DNA of 64,000 bases from Oopsacas minuta (Eukaryota; Porifera; Hexactinellida; Lyssacinosida; Leucopsacidae). A program made the position numbers and the translations under genes. Location: assembly GCA_024704765.1 (NCBI GenBank), contig JAKMXF010000277.1, forward strand, positions 248,001 to 312,000, given 5' to 3'. Below, piece after piece: positions 1 through 12,700 of this stretch. The first letter of the stretch is position 1, and each line of letters begins with the position of its first letter. The notes under the pieces were generated by a model that made no database searches, was not told the origin of the DNA, and worked only from the letters and a program-made list of their open reading frames with translations.

Positions 1-348
1 ATAATCCTACCCTGAATATCATGCAAATCACAGGAAAGTTGGCAAGTATGTGTACCAAGCTGAGTGCAGGACCTGCTATACCGGTTCTCACGGATCTACC
101 CCAATGAAAAACCGCGAAAATCAAATCACAATACAAATGGTATCATACTTAGTTTATACCTAAAAAGAATACCAACACATGAATGCATGTATTTATAAGT
201 AACAAAATACATATGAATATAAGCTAATATTAAATGAGAGTTCAATAATGATCGATATGAGAGTATATAGAGTAAAGAAATAAAATCTTTATACACCAAC
301 CAATTATATGAATACCATAGCAACCGTATTGCTATGATGGAATTTAAG
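1..348. other. 3' flank of SETD2-like gene, no gene seen
   Basis: AT-rich sequence downstream of the stop codon of the minus-strand methyltransferase gene. I see no coding region, RNA gene or clear repeat. It probably holds the 3' untranslated region of that gene. Confidence 0.5.
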
Positions 349-996
349 CTATGTAGTAGTGTTTCCAATACCTCTTTTGTATAGTGGACCAAATTTTTTC
401 ATGTAAGAATGGACGAATTCCGTCGCTTTTATCCGAACAGAATCGTTGAAAAGAAGTTCATTCTCAAAACCTTTCCTATTACTCTCCTTCTCAATAATCG
501 CGTAAGTTAATTTCCGTGCTAAATATTTAAAATCCTCCGTTGCTGAAATACGACCATATCTACAATCAGGCTTTCTGTATTCGCCTAGAATGCCGATCAC
601 ATGCTTTGAAACTCTCTGTTTAAAATTTTCACGGAGAATTTCATTTTCAGTAAAACAACGATCTTTATCATCGAAAGATTCATACGGTGATATTGCGTCA
701 TCAGAATTCGGCGTGATGGGATCTGTCCCAGGTACCAATGGCCTATGAGGACGTATAGTGGGCGTAGTGGGTGAATAATGTTCAACAGCTGTGTTCGCCA
801 CGGGTCTAGCCGGTGATTGATAGAATGCATTAGTCTCTACAGGACGTTCCCATTGAGTTTCACGTGTAACTGTATTGTAGTAGTACGACTTACCTGTCGG
901 GTCAGTTGTCTCACGCCAGTTAAGTGGTAATTCAAGAGGTGGAGGAGGTGGAGGCGGATCTGATTCTGGGATTGTAGTGTTTACAGTTGGTGGAAT

Positions 997-1045
<49 letters not shown>

Positions 1046-4000
1046 GCAACCTGTTGATATTGTTGCTTTTGTTTTTGTTGAGATAATAACAATGAAAGCG
1101 ATGGATTGGCAAGGAATGACAATGGATTTTCTATAGGTGATGGTTGAGTGTTGAGAAGTGTGGCTGTGAGTGCGTTTAACTCTGTCAAAGGATTATGTAC
1201 AATATTCTGCTTACTCAAAGACATTGAATTTATCAAAGTGTTCAGAATCGTGTTATCAGTTGCTGGCGATAATAATGGTGAACTATTGAATGCGGATTTA
1301 CTATTAGGCAACATTGACTGCATCAGGACAGCTAATAGTATCTGTTGCGTAACGTTATCTGGGTATATATTTCTTTGTATAGTTTGGAAAGCTTGTATCA
1401 GTTCATTTGATCTGTTAATATTAACAGAGTTTGTTATGTGCTGGTTATCAAATACTTGTGGGATTGTGGCGGAAAAATTTGGTGTTTCAGAAGTTGTTGA
1501 AATTGTTAATGGTTGCTCTCTGAGAGATTTCGCGAATGCTGATGCTAGATTTGGGTCGCTTAAAACCGCGCTAAGCTCCTGGGGGAGCGGAGGAGGAGGT
1601 GGAGGTGTATGTTCAGTGGGTAAGGTTGTTGGGAGGGGTGGAGCTACACCAGGTGGCGGTGGTTCTTTCTCCTTATTATTCGCGGAAAATATCTCAGCTT
1701 GAGTGGCTAAAAGCGCGAGTTTATCAGAGCTAGCCGTCAGCATAGTAGGAGGCAGTTGTAAAGAAGCATTAACGCTTACTGTCTGTACAGGTATAGGGTA
1801 TCGGATAGGAGCAACTCCTGGCGTAGGATATGACTCACTATATTTGTAATAAACATTTTCCTGATTATTATAGAACTCTTCTGAAGGGTGAAGCAATGGC
1901 TGATGATTCACGAAGTAATCAGGATTCTCTTTGGGGAAATTTGGGTATGAAATGCCATGTTTTCGAGGTTTTTTGGGACGTTTGTAATCATGTCTTTCGT
2001 CTGTATGTTGATGTGGCCGTTTCTTAATTTGTTGACGTTGTTGATGGAATTCAGTTTGATTTTGTTCTCCATCTTTGGTTGGGATTTTCGGGAAATCATT
2101 GTTTTTCTCGATTTCCTTTTTGCCCTGTGAATTTTGTGCTGAGTCTTGAGATACAATTGGGTGTTGCTTTTTCGGTATGGGCAATTCACTGCATTTCGTT
2201 GGAAAATCTCTTTTGGAGAATTTTGACAGATGTTTGACAGTTGGCGTGCAGGGGGTAACGTCTTTCTCCTCAGAAGTTATAGAATTCGGGGATGAAACTG
2301 GAGTAGTCCGCATGCCGCCAAGCGTCGACGCCTCCGAGGCCATGGATTCATTTCTGCCAAGTTTGTTTTTGGATATTTTAATGTGATGCCCTTTCGTTCT
2401 GTGATGTTTATCTTTTGAAGAATGACGGTGATGAGATTTATGACGTTTCAAAGATTTTCCTGTAATTGAACTTGCTGAGCTATGGTGCCTATTTCTATCT
2501 TTTTCCTCACGACGTTCGTGATGTCGCGATTTCTCCTTTTCATGTTCGTGTTCTTTCTTTGATTTCTCTTTGCCTTTTACTCCTTCATGTCCACGATCTT
2601 TCGATCGACTTCTCCCGCGTTTTTTCACGGTATCATCACGAATAATCGGTTTTGAATCCTTCTCAATTTGTGGTTCTTTTTCAATAAAAAGTATTCCTTC
2701 TGGTTGAGTGATCTTATCTCTTTTCGGTGCTGTGTACACCGCACATATTGATCTCCACTTTTCTAAAATTTTGGAAGCTTCTTTTTCCACTTGCTGTGTA
2801 GTAACTCCTTGGAACTTTTCCACCTCTTGACAGTCTTCAATCGCATTATTCGATACATTTGAATGTTGCGTAGTGCTCTCAGGGCTTGTAGAATTACCCC
2901 CTGTTGTTGTGCTAACTAAATTTTCTGACGAGTCCTGAACGGCCTTCGTCCAAGCTTCGATTATGTTAATAAGCTTAGATTCATCTTGTATATTCTTGTA
3001 ACTGATTTGTACATTTGATAATACCTTAAGACATGCGGCCCTATATGCTAATGCATTTCTAGGTGCATCCTGCATCCACGTACAAATCATCTGTAAGCCA
3101 TTATTGGCTACAAACTTTTTCAGCATTGACTTACCTGATTTATGTAGAATTATAAGCAGAGCTTGTCTATGGTGAATATCACATTTAGTTTTCTGCATTA
3201 AATTGACTAGACTAATTATTTGTTTCTCAGTTGCTAGTTCTCCATCTTTCCCGATAATTCTAGCTAATTTCTCTTCAAAGATTTGCTCTTCACTTTTCAC
3301 CGGCTCACTGGGAACATTGCTTGAAGTGCAAGGCTCATTTTCACTGCCTTTTATACCAAAACGAGTTGGTCTATGGTTGGTAGTAGCTTTTGGTTTGGGG
3401 GAATTTCCAAGTATTTCCGGTTTAACAACCTGTAACCCATTCGAAGTTGTTGCATCAGATTTGATAGGAGTAGGATCAATGAATACAATTGTATTAGTCT
3501 GATTAACAACTTCTTCAATCTCTGTGATAGTAACCTTTTTCTTTGCTGGGGGTTTTATTTTTCGTACCGTGTCCTGTTTTCCTTCTTTAGGCGCGCCCAA
3601 ATATCCTCTACAGTTTTTAGAGCCACAAAAACACTTTTGCATTTTACTACTTGTGAATCTCTCATATTGATAATCGAATGTAATTTCATCATTTTTCGAA
3701 ATGTCAATTACTGAGAAAAATCCGACACGAATTTGACCGCACACATTCCATTTTTGTGTTTCAGCATTCGGTTCACATGAATGATTAATAAACCTAGAAT
3801 AATTACCCATCTTAGTTGCGTCAATAATTTCATCTGCGCTTAGTGACATGAAATAATAATGACGTCGTCTCTCCTGTTCATATCTCCGTTTCCGTTCCCC
3901 AAACTCTGTCAGTGAACAGACTTCACCACAATACTCCATTATGAATGAACCTATATGAATAATGTTAAATATAAATATGAGAATTTTTTACATTAATTGG

Positions 4001-6563
4001 TGAGCTAATAGCCATCAGTTCTTGATTCTATATGCTAATTAGATATTTAACCAAGGATAGCGGATTTCGGTATTTGATTGAAAGTCATTTTGAGATACTC
4101 CTCGAATGGTTGAAGTGGGGATTTCTATATAACATACAGTAGAACTCGGATAAGACTTACTATTTCTTACATCCCAAAATATAAGTCATCATAATTTGTA
4201 ATACAAACATATTCGGATAAGACGTACTAATTTCTGTTTCCCGAGGGGGTACGTCTTATCCGAGTTCTACTGTAAAATGATTAACACTTATTTCAACAAT
4301 AACAACTGCTAACAAAAATAAACTCATCATCCATGGTTCATATACAAAACTAAACACTAAATATAAGGAACTTCAAAATACATTCATGAACTTCCTACCG
4401 TTTAGAAAAGGAATACCATAAAGTCTATCATCAAAATTACACTTAATGCCATTACATACATCTGGTATTGTGAATATACTATTATCAACAGAGCCTCTAG
4501 TGAAATTCATGAAAACTATATTAAAACCTTCTAAATTATCTAACTCAACAGGAATAGATGGAAGAGGGATATTCAGCACATAGAGCATCTTTAAGGGGCC
4601 AATACTGTACCCATTTTGTTCACACGACCACCAAATCATTGTACTATTTTGCCCTAAGAGTTTGAAATCAATAAAATTGGAGAAAAATGGAAATGCAGCT
4701 TGTGTGTAAGTCATATTCGCACAATTACAACTGAGATTATTATCCCGTAAAGTTACACTATACATCATTTTGTTGTATATTATTGTTGTTGATAGACCAG
4801 GGATATTCATTTGTAGTAGAAATAGTTTCTCATTGAAATGTTCGGCATTATATCCGGTACCGATATCTCGTGTTAGGCCTGAATCTTGAATTGTCCAATT
4901 CGAAGAGTAATTTTTGGGGAATTTTGGTTGATTGGGGATTTTTGAAAGAGAGACAAGCCACAGAGTGCAGAAAAGAATGAATATAGAAAATTGTTTCATT
5001 TAGAAATGGAATCTTTAATCTTTACTGGAATTATTTATGAGAGAATTTAAAGTCTATGCTTAATTAAATATGGGAATATTGGAAATTCAATATGTGTAAT
5101 TAGTTATTTGATATTCTGAGTAAACTCATTAAAAATGAGATATAGAGGAGGCAAGGTTTAGTGAATATAAAGGTTATAATCTCTAGAGGTGTCCAGGGTT
5201 CATAGTTCATACAGAGGGGGGGCCCTGAGATTCCCTCCCACATCCGGTCCCCCTAGAATTCCCAAAGATTAATATTGAATATTTGGTATATGACAACAGT
5301 AACAATATGCATGAAACTATTTACATGGAATGGTGTTCTTGTGATAAATCGTTTCCCACCCCAGCAAAAGTCCTGTATGAAACCCTGATAATCTCTATGC
5401 GTGATGACTTGGAATTTATCACCTCAATAAAATCGGTCGATAATTTAAAAGTAATAAATTAGGCAATATTCGAAAAACACTCAAAATTCTGCAAAATATC
5501 GAAAAAATCAGAAAATTTCCAAAAAATACAATTTTGTTATTACTGATCCTCCCCCTAAGGTAGTTACTTATCCCCGCATACGGATTTAGATATTTAAAAA
5601 TCAAAATATAGCTAAATATGGTAGTCAGCCAGACGTCAGAATAATTTGCAGTACTGGCTCACGATATTCACGTCATGAAAATGAGCGCTACCTAGTTTCC
5701 CCATTATATAATTTCCATGTACTTTTAAGGGTCATTTTCCAGGGATAGTGAGAGGTCATTTATTATTCTGAGGGGGATAGGATACATGTAATATAGTATC
5801 CTCCCGTTATAACGAAATGAAACCGGGGTACAGAGCACATCGCTGCGCTGTGAGAAGAGATTACTGTACTAAAACTCTCGCCGATAAAATACGACATCCC
5901 ATAGCATTCTAATACACTAAGGCAATGGCACTAGCTATTATTTCAGGACCAGGGATTAGTTAACCTAGTTTGGGATTATGTATTATGCTAGAGTGTATAT
6001 CTCAGAAACAATGCACTTTGGGCCGAATGAATGTATTACATACTTGTAGAAACACATATTATCATTGCCTTAGTGTATTAGAATGCTATGGGCATACGTA
6101 TAAGTAAACCGAAAATAATAACACATGTCAAAGGTTTATACCAACCTGACGGAATATCCTGCTTAGCTCTCAGCCCCCATCCTTTACACACAGTCTTGAA
6201 TACCTCAGAAACTGCATACTGTGTTTTTTGAAAGTGTTTATTTGTACAGAAATCTCCTAGCTTGCATTTAGAAGTACACTCTATCATCATCATTCTATTC
6301 AGACAATTCTCCCCGCATGCTTCCTCAGGACTATCAACAGCTGGGTCGTAAACACATGCACACTCTAATCGTTTGTTTTTCTTCTCCCTCCTCGAGCTAG
6401 ACTTTATATTCTCACTCAAATATAAATTCTGTTTCACCTCGATGAATGGGGACGGTTTACTCATATCGAATGGGTCAGCTGGACAAATTTCCTCACGATC
6501 ACTCTCTTCTGACGGTATAAGAGGGTCGTCGTAGAACTTGTACTCACATTCTGAGTATGACAT
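349..6563 (-). CDS. SETD2: SETD2-type histone H3 lysine-36 methyltransferase (2 exons)
   Basis: Exons are 6563-6146 and 3950-349 on the minus strand. A GT donor at 6145 and AG acceptor at 3951 join in phase 1 to give 1339 residues. Domains in order: Cys-rich AWS (about 66-115), SET (about 116-235) with NHSCEPN and EITFDYQYERF, post-SET (KCFCGSKNCRGYLG, about 245-258), a helical TFIIS-N-like segment (about 365-480), a basic His/Lys/Arg/Ser-rich linker, Pro-rich runs, a polyglutamine tract (fwd 998-1044), a WW domain (about 1144-1175) and a C-terminal SRI domain that in relatives binds the phosphorylated RNA polymerase II tail. This is the SETD2/Set2 domain order, which writes H3K36me3 during elongation in the nucleus. 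It is much shorter than human SETD2 because the N-terminal extension is missing. The start at 6563 is the first ATG of exon 1; an earlier exon cannot be excluded. Confidence 0.95.
4137..4272. mobile_element. Short MITE, pogo/Tc1-like, in the SETD2 intron
   Basis: A 136-bp element with perfect 20-bp terminal inverted repeats (left CAGTAGAACTCGGATAAGAC, right its complement) flanked by TA on both sides, the target duplication expected for Tc1/mariner/pogo elements. It has no coding capacity. Related ends occur at about 45720-45757 and 49003-49043. Confidence 0.85.
4373..4999 (-). CDS. Small secreted protein of unknown function, nested in the SETD2 intron
   Basis: A 208-residue single-exon frame. 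It opens with a convincing signal peptide (MKQFSIFILFCTLWLVSLS) and continues as a Cys-containing, Asn-rich ectodomain with several N-x-S/T sites and no second membrane segment. Cysteines (SCNCAN, WSCEQN, VCNGIKC) suggest disulfides. I do not recognise the family. It lies on the same strand as its host gene, inside the 2.2-kb intron, so it needs its own promoter; I see no clear TATA box just upstream. It could also be an old fragment of a larger gene. Confidence that it is a real gene is moderate. Confidence 0.55.
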   Translation of the reverse strand: MKQFSIFILFCTLWLVSLSKIPNQPKFPKNYSSNWTIQDSGLTRDIGTGYNAEHFNEKLFLLQMNIPGLSTTIIYNKMMYSVTLRDNNLSCNCANMTYTQAAFPFFSNFIDFKLLGQNSTMIWWSCEQNGYSIGPLKMLYVLNIPLPSIPVELDNLEGFNIVFMNFTRGSVDNSIFTIPDVCNGIKCNFDDRLYGIPFLNGRKFMNVF

Positions 6564-8260
6564 CAGTCACTAGCCTCACAGCTACCTGTAGACTAGTATA
6601 GAGTTACTTAGGTGATATATATATATATACATATACCCCGACCAATTACTTTCCACATGCTGGTCATCACACCGTTTTAACGGTAGATTGCAACATAAAG
6701 ACAAGTAAGGATAATTGTCTCTATGAAAAATATGACTGGGCATATCAATGAGTGGGTAATTTGCATAATATAAGATATCCGATATTTAAAATTTTGTAGT
6801 GCAAGTTATTGCTACACATGCTGGTCACTTGGGGTGTATGTGCATAGGCCTCAGCATCAAGAGATTTAATATATGACCCAGGGGGAAAAAATTGGATATT
6901 TCTGGCTTTTTATTCCATAAAAGAGGGAAAATTCATAATATTAGGACTCTCAACTTTCACAATTTCAGGACTACAAATAATGCAGAAGAATCCCTGCTTT
7001 TTCATGGAGCTCTGTAATATTCCCTTGTAAAATAAGAAATCCAAGGATTAAAAGAAAAATATCCAGGGAAACAGTTTCAAGGGTTGGTAAGTATGGCCCC
7101 AGGGTTGGTCAAATTTTGATAAAATCAAAAGTTTTGTATTTCATATAGAAATGAAGGGTTAGAGGTTATCACTTCGCTTACGGCCTAGCCAGGAGTGTAC
7201 AGAAATGTTTTTAGAACCTTAGGGCTTCCCTATTTCTTGGAGCGGAAAGGAGAGGTTTTCTTGAAAAAAATGGATTCACGACGCCCTTTGTTTATTGTGA
7301 AATAAAATTGCGATTTTTAAGGATAAATGTGGGCAAACCATTCCCTCAAGAAATCTAGCCTGTTCCGTTCTGTAAAAAAGTGATCCCAAAAATTATTCTG
7401 ACAGTTCATGAATTTACATAGGATTTAGTAATAATTATGAGATTCTAACTACTCGAATATAATTTATATCATCTGCCTAAAATTACTTTGCACAAATACA
7501 CAATTAGGCGACCAACATAACCAAAAATTGTTTGATTTATCTTTTGTCTTTGAGTGAGCCAATTGTTAAAACCTCTCACCCATGACTTCTATAAAGGACA
7601 AGATTGTGTTGAATAATTTTAACGCCAATCTTGTCCAAATGTCCATCCAAGTAAGTACTCGAACTAGAGTTCATCCCAAAACTCAATTATTCATTGCATG
7701 GTGATGCCTTTATTGCCTTACACGTTCAAAATCCACACCGATATGTGCCAAACACCAATTCAAGCTAGGAGCATGCGTGAATAGTTCATGGTGTATCGAG
7801 CTATGTTCATCCGCGTTCATGGAAATATGAGTTGCAATGGAAATTCGTACTTTGGCATATATCGGCTTGGATTTTGGAATTGTAAAGCATCACTATGCCA
7901 TGAATAATGAGTTTTAGCATGAACTTGGATCGATGAGTTTCAATAAGAATTTCGCATAAAAAATTGAGTTTCGCATGAACATGTTAGTTGGTTTGGTAAC
8001 ACCGATGTGGCTATGTCCTACCCAATCAGCCTATTCAGTATTAAAAAGCCCTATTGCATTATAGTCACAGTAATTAGACTCCATTCATTCAATTCTACAA
8101 TTATTAATAATTCTGAGAAGTTTATTAATAACCTAGAAAATTATATAAATTGAAATAATATAAATATAGCAGACAGAATTTGGATAAAGTGAAAGGTTGA
8201 AATCTGCTGAATTGAGTGTTCTATACTGCTATTATTCTGAAAATTATCTAAAGTTGGCCT
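6564..8260. other. Intergenic, no gene seen
   Basis: AT-rich stretch upstream of the SETD2-like gene. It contains a short (TA)n run near 6615-6630, about 50 bp upstream of the SETD2 start codon, which could serve as its TATA region. No coding frame with recognisable features was found on either strand. Confidence 0.5.
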
Positions 8261-8578
8261 ACTCATTATGTATGTAAATAAAAGACCACCAAATGCCACT
8301 TTTTACACCTTTTAACTAGACTAAAGTATAGAAAATTAGAAATCCATCTTCTATAAAGTGGAAATTTTATGCCTGTAACTTCTTTGCCAGCGGATATCTG
8401 GGAAAAGGCGATTTTCATTTCAATTTAATCGTGAGAGAATAATTTTGCCAGATAAACGCAGGCAGAGGGATTCATTATCAATTTTTCCGTTTTATGAAAA
8501 GGATTTCTGTGCTTTAGTCTGTTTAAAATATGTTAAAACGTGGCATTTGGTAATCTTTTATTAACTTACATAATGAGT
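8261..8578. mobile_element. MITE-like element with about 40-bp terminal inverted repeats
   Basis: The left end (ACTCATTATGTATGTAAATA, then AAAGACCACCAAATGCCAC) and the complement of the right end match over about 40 bases with a few mismatches. The element is about 318 bp and non-coding. I cannot define an unambiguous target duplication, so the superfamily is unassigned. Confidence 0.7.
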
Positions 8579-8902
8579 TGACAAACTTCTGACTTCAGAA
8601 AATATTGTTGAACAGTTTCCAATCCTTGAGTAGAAGTGAACACAATTGGACTGAAATCAGGCACCACGATGCTATTCAGTCACTTTTACATATTTGATAT
8701 TTTAACTTTGGGGTTCCAAAGTTAAAAATGCACACCTCCGCTGTTATCGATACTTAGTCCATGTGGATATTATAGCTCACCACCTCCTAAAATAGACAGT
8801 GAGATCCAGATCTGAGATGAATTAGTCACAATAGGTGACATAGCCTTATCACGTCATAAGTTGGGTCATTACTTGCCACTGACTCAACTTGCAGTAAATA
8901 TG

Positions 8903-8959
8903 CTTCGTCGGAAACTCGTGACGAAGTTCAGTAAACTACGTCACGAGTTTCCGACGAAG
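8903..8959. repeat. Perfect 21-bp inverted repeat (hairpin)
   Basis: Arms 8903-8923 and 8939-8959 are exact complements separated by 15 nt. The core is CTTCGTCGGAAACTCGTGAC and its complement. It could be a folded transposon relic or a structured RNA element. No gene is adjacent within about 700 bp. Confidence 0.85.
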
Positions 8960-9705
8960 TTATGTGCTCGTTCCTTTCTTTTTCCAGACACTATGTCAAG
9001 CTGTTTCTTGAGAGAGTAGCCCAACTCATATTCTTCACTACGGCAGACCTACGGATGCTTCCAGGGGCGCCGAACTTACTAACAACTTGGAGTCAAGCGA
9101 AGGCTCATGCATTATTGGTGGATGCCTCAAACGTGTATTTTTATTAGTTCTATATGGCCGTAACCATTTCTAGTCATTTCTAGTTTTTATTTGTTTATTG
9201 TATGTATTGTCAGAAATATTATTTATGAATAATTATCCCGTACTTACTATCGTCGAGAGTTTACAGGAGTATCAGTGTATATTATTTCTATTATACTACT
9301 TAGACTACCCATATGGTTGAGGAAGATTTACATATACATGGTAGTTGAGATTTCCAGAATAAATCTAACAGCATATACTCTGCTCTTGCTATAATTCAAT
9401 GTTGCACGTTGGGCGAATCCTGGCCCGTGGTCTCGTCCGGTCCTCCCCTTTGGTGCTAATTTATGATGAACTCTGATCTCACTTAAAAAATACTCCGATA
9501 TCTTAAAAATGAATTTGCCCTTATTATCTCCCATAAAATACTTCCACACAGCATTTATACTAACTTCCATTCGCTCATTGAAATCTCATTATTTCAACAA
9601 AATTTGGTTTCATTACACGAAACTTGTCTGAATATTTTCCGTTACATTGTATGTTCATAGCTCCTAACTAAGATATATAAACTTCAAATCAAGGTTGTAT
9701 ACGAA
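8960..9705. other. Upstream region of PTP-PEST gene
   Basis: AT-rich sequence preceding the phosphatase start. Short open frames on both strands lack signal, domain or repeat features and I do not call them. A TATA-like ATATATAAAC lies at about 9672-9681, roughly 25-35 bp from the ATG. Confidence 0.4.
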
Positions 9706-12700
9706 ATGTCTAGCTCGGAAGAACAAGTCACACTATTATTTGAATTTCTCCATCATGTATCTTCACTAAGTACAGTAAATTCAAAAACAAATGAAGATGG
9801 ATTCGCTGCAGAATTCCACGAACTCAAAGCAATGAGTGCTGACTTGAAAACTAACAATCAAATAGACACAAAAGTCGGTTCGTTACCCGTCAACAAAAAG
9901 AAAAATCGCTATAAAGATATTCTACCATTTGAATCGAGGAGGGTTGAGCTACACCCTATAGAAGGAGAAGAAGGTTCTGATTATATAAACGCTAGCTATA
10001 TAACAGACCCATTGAATAAATCAAGTTATATCGCCGCACAAGGCCCTAACAGTTGTACTGTGGAGGATTTCTGGCGGTTATTATGGTACTATGCGATTGA
10101 GATTGTAGTAATGGCTTGCCGTGAGGTAGAATTAGGAAAGTCTAAATGTAAAAACTATTGGGTTTCCCCTGGTGAAGTGAGGCAGTTTGGAGCGATAACA
10201 GTCACACATATTTCTGAAGAGAATATTACTGAAGATTTTATTCAACGTAAAATGCATATACGTTGTGGAGATGAAAACCAAATGATTACACAATTGCATT
10301 ATACAGGTTGGCCGGATCATGGAGTGCCCAGTGATGTATTGCCTATATTGAGTACTATAAAGAAGATTAGGACTCTTGTTCCTTATGGTAATGATGTGCC
10401 AATTGTTATTCATTGTAGTGCTGGATGTGGGAGAACTGGTGAGTTGTATTTTGTTATTATTCACGTGCTCGCGTGTAAATTGGAAATTTGTGCCTCGAAT
10501 TTTTTATTGAAACAATAAATACTCATATATGAGTAACTTGAAAGTGAAAATTCGGAATCAGCGTACTCGGTTACCCCAGTATAACCGATGGAACTAAGTT
10601 TCTGTGACTATTTAAAATTTGTTTACTACAAGTAGTATTCACAATACATTGTTGACAATATCACATTTGAATGAGGCTGTTTTGACCCGATTAACCGGAG
10701 TGAATTAACACTTCTGTTTCTGGCTCCTTGACCGATTAACCGATGGTCTATTAAGCTGAGAGTCTATTGTATTTGGAATCAGCGTACTCGATTACACTAG
10801 TACAGCGGTTCCCAACCTTTTTCATCCGCGGACCTCGTAACTCGAATATAGTACATAATTTCTAAGTAAAAATGATCTCGATTAGTCCCATATTATAATC
10901 TTATGTATTCTAATATCTAAGTAAATATTCTTTAAACTAAACTGTCAGGTCATAGGCGCCGAACCCGGGAGGCTGGCAGGGGGTATTGAGACTCCGTTGG
11001 ATTGGTTACAGCCCCATAGAGCTATTACTAAATATATGTGTGAGCCTGGATCGTTCAAGTTGTTAGAATTTTCGGTGTCCTTGAAACTGCCCAACGCCTA
11101 ATTCGGCTTATTCATGTCATCAGAGCCAGTAATGATCCTTATTAAGAGATCCCTACTTTATTATGCTTTCTATATATTCTTATAGGTGCCTTAATCGGGA
11201 TAGATTATGCCCGATCTCTCCTTGAAATGAAGAAATTCCAAACTCCCAGACAAGTATACGAAATCGTCAGAAATATGCGTCTACAGAGACCAGCAATGGT
11301 ACAAACCAAAGACCAGTATATACTTGTATACAAAGCAGTGTTTCATCTCGTGAGACAATATTTAGATGATTATCAACATGATCCTAGTGTTGCTCATATG
11401 TTTGATGCTTCTATTACTATGCAACTTTCTCAGATATCTCTGCCTGAATATCAGAATCCTTCTGGTTTGGATGAAGTTGTTCAAGAGTTGGGAGGGGAAT
11501 TAAATGAGGAAGAATTCGCTTCATCAGGTAAGCATACGTCTTACAGAATTTAGAATACCTTATTGTCCTGAAAAAGCGCCCAAACAATTAGTTTTCGTGA
11601 TTTTATGAAAATAACAATAGAAATTGTTCCAGCTGATATTTTTGTTTACAAGTAAAATTATCACTTGGAACAATTTCGGAAATTAGAAATTCCAATTTTT
11701 AAAAGAGACCGATTTCGATATTTCCCAACCTTGAGATTTCATGTTCTAGGTCACAGTACACCAATGCAAACACCAAAATCTTCATACGATCTTAATGCTC
11801 CGAATCTCAAACCTCAGACCAAAACACCAAAACTTCCAACTTCAACTAGGCCAGATTTACCTAAAAAACCATTAGAAGTTCCTAAAAAGCCTATTAAACC
11901 ATCAGATCCTATTCCCAAACCAGTCGATTCTTTTTCCAGCGACACCAATGCAAAACCTAATGACAAACCGATTGTTAGCAGATATAACCCACCTGTCTCT
12001 ACCAAACAGATGCCAGATATACCAACTAGGCCTCCTGCTTTTGATATCAGACCTAGACCCGAGAAACAGGTACGTCCCTCGGTTAAACCAGTTTCCCCGC
12101 TTAAAAGAACCTCACTTTCTGAAGTAGACAGGCCGAATCCACAACCTGAATTGCCTCTTTCCTTATCTATGCCCATAAATACTACTCAAAAATTGAATAA
12201 AATTATGTTACCACCATCACCTCAAATAAGAACCAATGTTTCTAACGAAAAATTGAATGAGATTTTAGAAGAGAGAAATAATACAAAACCATTTGTAACG
12301 TCTTCAAGGGAAGAGAAGAAACCACTCTTTCCAGCACAACCTAAACCGGTGAGTATTTTGATAACAGTACAGCTATACTGGGTTTGGATGGTTAACCAAC
12401 TTTTCGAGGCATAAATCATGCTCAAAAACTGTTTTTAACGCCTATAACTAATATTAGTGTTGTATAATATTTGTAGAAATTGATTCAGAATTTTGAAAGT
12501 CGTCTTTGGCACTGCTCAAAATAAAGTCAAATTATATACTAAGTTTTTCAATACGTCTTTTAATGAAAACGTATTAGGTATAATCCGTATTTTATAAGAC
12601 GTATTATACGTTCAATCTACAATTTTTGGTGACGTAACTTCTATTGGGCTGAATTCTGCAATAAATATATTGCATGATAACAGAAGTTCTCGAATTGTTA

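Noticed and set aside
1148-2386. Plus-strand open frames opposite the SETD2-like gene
   Set aside because: Antisense to clearly coding exon 2; low-complexity translations.
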